Positions 58,401 to 64,000 of a stretch of 64,000 nucleotides of DNA are shown here, piece after piece. The DNA comes from Acidiferrobacterales bacterium. GTDB taxonomy: Bacteria > Pseudomonadota > Gammaproteobacteria > Acidiferrobacterales > SZUA-150. Each line of letters begins with the position of its first letter. Within the stretch, counting starts at the first letter, position 1. The stretch spans positions 62,001 to 126,000 of the forward strand of contig CAMYII010000096.1 of assembly GCA_947258385.1 (NCBI GenBank), written 5' to 3'. The translations under genes and the position numbers were made by a program. Under the pieces are notes generated by a model. The model searched no databases. It was not told the origin of the DNA and saw only the letters and a list, made by a program, of their open reading frames with translations.

Positions 58401-58630
58401 TACAACCCCTTCCTTAACGTGCATGTTTGACGCTCGCCGTCCTCTGGGACGACGGCATTCGATAAAAGATTCATCCGAGAGACGACATGGCAACTTAACT
58501 ACGCGGCATTTTAGGCGGTATTCCCGATCGGCCGCGTTTTGACTACGAACCGCCCCCGGTATCTGGTAGCCTTGATATTAAAGAGTCGCCTTATATACCA
58601 AGAGCCCGGTGCCGGGTCAATTTCCCGCCG

Positions 58631-59236
58631 ATGCAGCAACCATTCGACAATATCAGCTACAGCCTCAGCGCCCATACGCCGTCCCAGCTGCCACCCGATA
58701 CCGGCGCTGAGGTCGCCTTTGCCGGCCGCTCGAATGCCGGCAAATCCAGCGCCATCAACGCCATCACCGGCCGCAAGGGCCTGGCGCGCACCAGCAAGAC
58801 CCCGGGACGCACGCAGGCCATCAATTTCTTTGCCGTCGACCCCGACCGGCGGCTGGTGGACCTGCCCGGCTACGGCTATGCCAAGGTCTCTCACGCGGTC
58901 AAGCGCAGATGGGAACAGACCCTGAGCCACTACCTGCAGACCCGCCAGTCATTGCGCGGCCTGGTATTGATCATGGACATCAGGCACCCTTTGACGGCGA
59001 TGGACCGCGATTTACTGCAGTGGTGCCGCGACGCCGGTCTGCCGGTGCATATCCTGCTCACGAAAGCGGACAAGCTCAGCCGTGGCGGGGCCAACGCGAC
59101 TCTGCTCAAAGTCCGCCACTCACTGGCCGGGTTGCATCCGGCGGCGTCCGTACAACATTTTTCTTCGCCAAAACACCACGGAATCGAAGAGGCAAGACGG
59201 GTCGTGGGCGAATGGCTGGGGGACGCACGGGCATAA
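58631..59236 (+). CDS. engB: Ribosome biogenesis GTPase EngB (YsxC/YihA)
   Basis: 201 residues. G1 GRSNAGKSSAINAITG, the G2-region KTPGRTQAINFF, G3 DLPGYGYAKV, G4 TKAD, and the downstream KADKLSRG-type region, all canonical. Essential GTPase for 50S assembly. ATG at 58631. Divergent from cytochrome c4 and two genes from polA, as in many gammaproteobacteria. Confidence 0.96.
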   Translation: MQQPFDNISYSLSAHTPSQLPPDTGAEVAFAGRSNAGKSSAINAITGRKGLARTSKTPGRTQAINFFAVDPDRRLVDLPGYGYAKVSHAVKRRWEQTLSHYLQTRQSLRGLVLIMDIRHPLTAMDRDLLQWCRDAGLPVHILLTKADKLSRGGANATLLKVRHSLAGLHPAASVQHFSSPKHHGIEEARRVVGEWLGDARA

Positions 59237-59686
59237 AAATGCCCCGGCAACAAGGGGAGAGTGACCGGGGCGAAAAGAATCCCGGAAGTTGATTCCAGGA
59301 TCTCCCCGCTCAGGGAGGGAGAGCGGGGAAGAACGGTCTTCCAACCGTCCACGTGAAGTATGACAGGTATTCCCGGAAAAGTTCCACAGCACGCTCATGA
59401 CATTTTACTTTTTTTTACAAAGGCAATGTTTATCACAAAGGCAATGGTCTTTGGCTTCTCGGGCGCCACCGACCCGACACCGTGTTCGGCCGATCCCCGC
59501 TGCCGGCGCCGCCCGGCCTCGTGTATAGAGAAGAATTTTCCTGCAAAAGATAAGGAATTCTGACAAAATATGACAGCCTGCATGGCGGAGGGAATCGGAG
59601 GCGTTGCAAGACAACACCCCGAGGGCACGGATGCCGGATCCACATGCTAAACCATGTAGTTGCTGCACTGAAACGAGGTCGGCTGA
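59237..59686. other. Intergenic region upstream of the receiver gene
   Basis: 450 bases without a convincing gene. Two inverted repeats near 59241-59271 (GCCCCGG/CCGGGGC) and 59304-59328 (CCCCGCTC/GAGCGGGG) could end engB but lack T tracts. A 12-base direct repeat, ACAAAGGCAATG, occurs twice around 59417-59446. Small ORFs here overlap and look random. Confidence 0.4.
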
Positions 59687-60079
59687 ATGCCAACAAACAA
59701 TTTGCGGAAAATACTGCTCGTCGAGGACGAACCCGATATCCAGGCGGTCGCTAAAGTGGCACTGGAATCGGTCGGTGGTTTCTGCGTGGAAATCTGCAAC
59801 TCCGGAGAGGAAGCGGTGCGTCAGGCGCCCGGGATCGCGCCCGACCTTATCCTGCTTGACGTGATGATGCCGGGGCTGGACGGATTCTCAACGCTTAAGG
59901 CCTTACGTGACATCCCGGCGGTGGCGGAGGTGCCCGTTATTTTCATGACTGCAAAAGTACAGGCCTCCGAGGTCGCTCAATACAAGGCGATGGGTGCGCT
60001 GGACGTCATTGCCAAGCCATTTGACCCCATGACGCTCGCCAGTTCCCTCAAGGAAATATGGGAGCGAACCAGGCGCTAA
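59687..60079 (+). CDS. Single-domain response regulator (CheY-like)
   Basis: 130 residues, a receiver domain with no output: acidic pair D14/E13-region KILLVEDEPD, phospho-acceptor at D58 (LILLDVMMPGLDG), the Thr/Ser switch FMTAK and the Lys in AKPFDPM. Start follows GAGG. A phosphorelay switch protein or partner of a histidine kinase; no kinase is in the window. Next to the HPt-REC-GGDEF protein 125 bases on. Confidence 0.93.
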   Translation: MPTNNLRKILLVEDEPDIQAVAKVALESVGGFCVEICNSGEEAVRQAPGIAPDLILLDVMMPGLDGFSTLKALRDIPAVAEVPVIFMTAKVQASEVAQYKAMGALDVIAKPFDPMTLASSLKEIWERTRR

Positions 60080-60203
60080 ACCGGGTGGCCGGCCCGGGCG
60101 GGTGCAACTGGACAGCCTGCCCTATGCACTACAATTACAATAATAACGAAGGGGCAGCAGAACCCATCGCTGTCGAGACCCGAGACCGTCCGCCGACCGT
60201 TTT

Positions 60204-61856
60204 ATGCCTGAAAAAGACACTGACATACAGCAACAAATGGCGATGCTTCGCGCTGACTATACCGCCCGCCTGCCGGCTAAGGCACAGGAGCTGGAACGGC
60301 TATGGAAACAGCTGTGCAGCAGCTGGGACGCGGGCGCGCTGGCGACCCTGCATCGGCTGACACACACGCTCGCCGGCACGGGCGGTGCCTTCGGCGCACC
60401 CGCAATCAGCGAGGCCGCATCGGGTCTGGAACGAACGCTCACCGGCCTGACGGAGACCGCCAGGCCGGCCAATGAGACTCAAAAGGCCCTTATCACCGGA
60501 CAACTCAACGAGTTACGCATTGTTGCCGCTGATGCCGCGGACGGCAGCGATGAGTGCGAAGCCATAGACGCGACCGGGCCCTGCGAGCAATCGGCGAGCA
60601 CCACACAACGCGTCTATGCCTTCGGTGACGATACGCGGTTTATCGACAGCCTCGCGCAACAGATCGGCCATTTCGGCTATGAGGTCGAGACTTTCACACG
60701 ATTGAATGACCTCGAGCGGGCTGTCAACCGGGCTGTACCCGCGGTGATCATTGTGGATGCCCTGCCCCCGCACAAAGACACGGGCGGACTGCAGGCCATA
60801 CAACGGATCCAGTGCGAGCGGGAAAGCCCGCTTCCGGTGATTTTTGTCGCCGAACCCATCAGCATGGCCCACAGGCTCGAAGCGGTGCGTGCCGGGGGCG
60901 TCGCTCATCTCAACAAACCGGTCGATATCGGCGCTGTTATCAATAAACTCGACCTGCTCACTGGAAAAAGACAATACGAACCTTTCCGCATCCTGATTAT
61001 CGATGACTACGCCCCCCAGGCGAAATACCATGCGTTAATTCTGGAACAGGCCGGGATGATCACGGCAATCGTGAATGACCCGATGCAGGTGATGAGGCCA
61101 CTGGTGGAGTTTTCCCCGGACATCATCCTGATGGATATGTACATGCCCGAGTGCGACGGCGTCGAGCTGGCGAGACTTATACGCCAGCAGGAGGCCTATG
61201 TCAGCGTCCCCATCGTGTTTTTATCCACTGAGCAGGATACCGACAAACAACTCTCTGCCATGAAGGAAGGTGCAGACGACTTCCTGACCAAACCGATCCA
61301 AGCCGGGCACCTTGTTTCCTCGGTCACCGCGCGGGCCGAACGTTCCCGTATACTGCGTTCATTCATGGAACGTGACGGCCTGACCGGTCTTTTCAATCAC
61401 ACTAAGGTCAAGGAACAACTGGCAGTCGAGCTCGCGCGCGCCAAAAGACAAAACACCGCCTTGGCCTACGCCATGCTGGATATTGATGACTTCAAATCCA
61501 TCAATGACAACTATGGCCATGCGGCCGGCGACCGCGTCATTAAAAGCCTTGCGCGCCTGTTGCGACAGCGCCTGCGCACCGGTGACATCATCGGCCGCTA
61601 TGGCGGCGAGGAGTTCGCCGTCATACTACCCGGTACGAACGTGCAAGACGCCTTTACGGTGCTGGATCAGCTCAGGGAGAACTTCCTGGGACTGCAGCAC
61701 AGCTGCGGCGACACCGTGTTTTCAGTCAGCTGCAGCTGCGGCATCGCCACGTATCCCGAATTCAGCGATATCAGCCTGCTCAGCGACGCCGCCGACCAGG
61801 CGCTGTATCGGGCCAAGCGAGAAGGAAAAGACCGCGTTGTGCTGAACGATCGCTGA
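60204..61856 (+). CDS. HPt-REC-REC-GGDEF diguanylate cyclase
   Basis: 550 residues. Order: an HPt-like domain (about 10-110, LTHTLAGTGGAFG with His54); a receiver-like domain (about 130-255, phospho-Asp region VIIVDALPPHKD, a poor match with an atypical loop); a canonical receiver (about 262-380, ILIIDDYAPQAK, IILMDMYMPECDG, FLSTEQDTD, LTKPIQ); and a C-terminal diguanylate cyclase (about 385-548) with an intact RYGGEEF active site and LDIDDFKSINDNYGHAAGD. It makes c-di-GMP under phosphorelay control. The preceding receiver gene may feed it. The phosphotransfer domain in the same chain as the cyclase is notable. Confidence 0.93.
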   Translation: MPEKDTDIQQQMAMLRADYTARLPAKAQELERLWKQLCSSWDAGALATLHRLTHTLAGTGGAFGAPAISEAASGLERTLTGLTETARPANETQKALITGQLNELRIVAADAADGSDECEAIDATGPCEQSASTTQRVYAFGDDTRFIDSLAQQIGHFGYEVETFTRLNDLERAVNRAVPAVIIVDALPPHKDTGGLQAIQRIQCERESPLPVIFVAEPISMAHRLEAVRAGGVAHLNKPVDIGAVINKLDLLTGKRQYEPFRILIIDDYAPQAKYHALILEQAGMITAIVNDPMQVMRPLVEFSPDIILMDMYMPECDGVELARLIRQQEAYVSVPIVFLSTEQDTDKQLSAMKEGADDFLTKPIQAGHLVSSVTARAERSRILRSFMERDGLTGLFNHTKVKEQLAVELARAKRQNTALAYAMLDIDDFKSINDNYGHAAGDRVIKSLARLLRQRLRTGDIIGRYGGEEFAVILPGTNVQDAFTVLDQLRENFLGLQHSCGDTVFSVSCSCGIATYPEFSDISLLSDAADQALYRAKREGKDRVVLNDR

Positions 61857-61882
61857 GCCGCATTGCCCGCCCCTGCAGGCGG

Positions 61883-64000
61883 CTAGTGCGCCTCGTCCCA
61901 GTTATCACCGGTGCCGATATCGACCACCAATGGCACGGAAAGCTCGGCGACGCCAATCATGCAACTGCGGATTCGCTCGCAGGCCTGCTCAAGCAGATCC
62001 TCCGCCACTTCGAACACGAGCTCATCATGCACCTGCATGATCATTTTGACATCAACGCCTGTCTGCCCTATCCACTCATCAACGGCTATCATCGCCAGCT
62101 TGATGAGATCGGCGGCGGTACCCTGCATCGGCGCGTTGATGGCGGTGCGCTCCGCGTACTGCCGGCGTGCCTGGTTGCTGGCATTGATCTCCGGAAGGTA
62201 TAGCCGGCGCCCGAAGACGGTCTCCACGTAGCCTTGCTCGCGGCCCTGCGCGCGCGTGTTTTCCATATAGACCTTCACTCCGGGATAGCGCTCAAAATAA
62301 AGCTCGATATATTGCTGGGCGGCACCGCGATCGATCTTCAGCTGCCGCGCCAGCCCGAAGGCGGACATGCCGTAGATGAGCCCGAAATTGATCGCCTTTG
62401 CGTGTCGCCGCTGTTCCGCGCTCACCTCATGCCTCGCAACGCCGAACACCTCTGCGGCGGTGGCACGGTGCACGTCCTCACCGGCCGCGAAGGCACCGAG
62501 CAGACCGGCATCACCCGACAGGTGCGCCATGATGCGCAATTCGACCTGCGAATAATCGGCTGACACGATCTTACTGCCTGGGGCCGCGATAAACGCCTGG
62601 CGAATGCGCCGCCCTTCGGCGGTGCGCACCGGGATGTTCTGCAGATTGGGGTCGCTCGAGGACAGGCGGCCGGTGGCGGCCACCGCCTGATGATAAGAGG
62701 TGTGCACGCGCCCGGTCCTCGGATTGACCATCTCCGGCAACTTGTCGGTATAGGTGGATTTCAATTTGCTGAGGCCGCGGTGTTGAAGAATGAGATTGGG
62801 CAACGGGTAGTCCAGCGCCAGTTCCTGCAACACCTCCTCGGCCGTCGACGGCTGGCCCTTGGGGGTCTTCTTAATCACAGGCAACTGCAGCTTATCGAAC
62901 AATATTTCCTGGATCTGTTTGGGTGAGGCCAGGTTGAAGGCCTGGCCGGCGATCTCATAGGTCTCCCGTTCAACCTCCAGCATGCGCTGCGCGAGCTCGG
63001 CACTCTGCTTGCGCAACATGGCGGCATCGATTTTGACCCCGTTTCGTTCGACCCTTGACAACACCGGCACCAACGGCATTTCGATCGTACGAAACAATTC
63101 CGTCAGCCTTGGGATCTGCTCCAGCCTCGGCCAAAGCTCCGCGTGCAGGCGCAGGGTGACGTCGGCGTCCTCAGCCGCATAGGGGCCGGCCTGCTCGATC
63201 GGGACCTCGCTAAAGTTGATCTGACTCTTGCCCTTACCGGCCACCTCTTCATACTTTACTGTCTTGTAGCCTAGATATTTCAAGGCAAGACTGTCCATGT
63301 CATGACGCGAAGCCGTGCTGTCAATGACATAGGATTCCAGCATGGTGTCGAATCGGATACCGTCCAGTTCGATTCCATAACTCGCCAACACGCTCATGTC
63401 GTATTTCAGGTTATGGCCGACCTTGCCGTGTTCGGCGTCTTCCAAAAGCGGCTTGAGCTTCATCAGCACCGCCTGGCGATCCAATTGATTCGGGGCGCCG
63501 GGATAGTCATGCGCCAGCGGCACATAGGCGCCTTCGCCGGCCACGTCGGTGAACGATACCCCGACGATCTCGGCACGGGTCGCGTCCAGGCTGGTGGTCT
63601 CGGTATCGACGGCGAAATAGTCGGCGCTGCGCAGCCGTTGCAGCCATGCCTCGAGCACCGTGTCGTCGAATACGACCGCATAGCGCTCGGCAGGTGCGCT
63701 AGTGTCGCCGGCCTGCGGGATACCGCCGAGCTCCGCCAGCCAGGTCTTGAACTCCAGCCGCGAGTAAAGTTCCCGCAAGCTGTCTTCGTCGGGAGGCACG
63801 CGTTTGAGCTCCTGAGGGCCCTGCGAGAGCTCGACATCGCATTTTATTGTCGCCAGCCGCCGCGCCAGCGGCAGCTGCTCCAGGCAGGCACGCAGGTTCT
63901 CACCGCGCTTACCGGGTATATCAGCGGCATGCGCGATAATCTCATCGAGGCTTCGGTATTTTTGCAGCCATTTTACCGCCCATGTCGGCCCGACCAGCGG
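61883..64000 (-). CDS. polA: DNA polymerase I, 5' end cut off by window edge
   Basis: The frame is open from 64000 to the stop at 61883 (705 residues seen of about 930), so the N-terminal 5' nuclease domain is mostly missing. Visible parts: the end of the 5' nuclease/linker (GKRGENLRACLEQLPLARRL); the 3'-5' exonuclease with YFAVDTETTSLDATRAEIVG (the DxE metal site is intact) and VGHNLKYDMSVL; and the polymerase domain with motif A SADYSQVELRIMAHLSGD (near 62555), motif B RRHAKAINFGLIYGMSAFG (near 62385), and motif C MQVHDELVFEV (near 62020). Repair and Okazaki processing. Convergent on the GGDEF gene. Confidence 0.97.
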   Translation of the reverse strand, partial: PLVGPTWAVKWLQKYRSLDEIIAHAADIPGKRGENLRACLEQLPLARRLATIKCDVELSQGPQELKRVPPDEDSLRELYSRLEFKTWLAELGGIPQAGDTSAPAERYAVVFDDTVLEAWLQRLRSADYFAVDTETTSLDATRAEIVGVSFTDVAGEGAYVPLAHDYPGAPNQLDRQAVLMKLKPLLEDAEHGKVGHNLKYDMSVLASYGIELDGIRFDTMLESYVIDSTASRHDMDSLALKYLGYKTVKYEEVAGKGKSQINFSEVPIEQAGPYAAEDADVTLRLHAELWPRLEQIPRLTELFRTIEMPLVPVLSRVERNGVKIDAAMLRKQSAELAQRMLEVERETYEIAGQAFNLASPKQIQEILFDKLQLPVIKKTPKGQPSTAEEVLQELALDYPLPNLILQHRGLSKLKSTYTDKLPEMVNPRTGRVHTSYHQAVAATGRLSSSDPNLQNIPVRTAEGRRIRQAFIAAPGSKIVSADYSQVELRIMAHLSGDAGLLGAFAAGEDVHRATAAEVFGVARHEVSAEQRRHAKAINFGLIYGMSAFGLARQLKIDRGAAQQYIELYFERYPGVKVYMENTRAQGREQGYVETVFGRRLYLPEINASNQARRQYAERTAINAPMQGTAADLIKLAMIAVDEWIGQTGVDVKMIMQVHDELVFEVAEDLLEQACERIRSCMIGVAELSVPLVVDIGTGDNWDEAH

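Noticed and set aside
59395-59696. Several overlapping small ORFs upstream of the receiver gene
   Set aside because: They overlap in three frames on one strand and have no ribosome sites; random expectation in this composition.

Overview
The window is a GC-rich chromosomal segment of a gammaproteobacterium. Evidence includes the rhlB / trxA-rho-rpmE arrangement, dusB-fis, aroQ-accB-accC-prmA, hemL-thiE-thiD-hemH, engB beside a cytochrome c4 gene and polA, and E. coli-like protein families throughout. A perfect CIRCE operator before groES, a TlpA/DsbD redox set, cytochrome c4 and no enteric-type gene order suggest a Chromatiales- or Acidiferrobacter-like lineage rather than an enteric one. That placement is an inference from synteny only.

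Layout. 1-2.7 kb: 5' two thirds of glnE (leaves the left edge) and a divergent O-methyltransferase. 2.8-13 kb: an accessory region with two large lipoprotein genes of unknown role, a small conserved protein, a MalT/BTAD-type transcription regulator and a broken beta-propeller lipoprotein gene. It is punctuated by two relics of the groEL 3' end plus terminator, in the same orientation as the intact groEL at 13 kb. This is the most unusual feature of the window. 13-15.2 kb: groES-groEL with a sigma70-type promoter and CIRCE. 15.2-19.1 kb: fxsA, then cutA-dsbD-tlpA-like (copper tolerance and periplasmic thiol reduction). 19.1-24.8 kb: aroQ-accB-accC (accC broken by a 16-bp tandem duplication), prmA, a zinc-ribbon membrane protein, dusB-fis. 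25.1-29.3 kb: purH, purD, purE, tsaC, with intergenic repeats on both sides of purH. 29.3-36.3 kb: hemF, a small poorly known group (CPCC protein, membrane protein, TlpA-like, exported protein), slipin-nfeD, a Rossmann protein and a GNAT acetyltransferase. 36.3-40.8 kb: rhlB divergent from trxA-rho-rpmE and a secreted nuclease-like gene. 40.8-43.3 kb: malic enzyme and malate dehydrogenase. 43.3-52.7 kb: a complete fatty-acid uptake and beta-oxidation set on the minus strand (fadL, fadE, fadI, fadJ, fadD). 52.8-57.3 kb: rubredoxin, hemH, thiD, thiE, hemL, and an orphan 78-residue gene. 57.8-64 kb: cytochrome c4, engB, two signalling genes (a receiver protein and an HPt-REC-REC-GGDEF protein), and polA leaving the right edge.

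Most genes are core metabolism and housekeeping. The things worth attention are the groEL-tail relics and their cargo, the precise accC lesion, the heptamer repeat with a facing inverted arm before prmA, the GCAAAGACGC-type repeats around purH, and a strong terminator hairpin that lies inside the signal-peptide region of the nuclease-like ORF. No tRNA, rRNA, CRISPR array, integrase or transposase was recognised.
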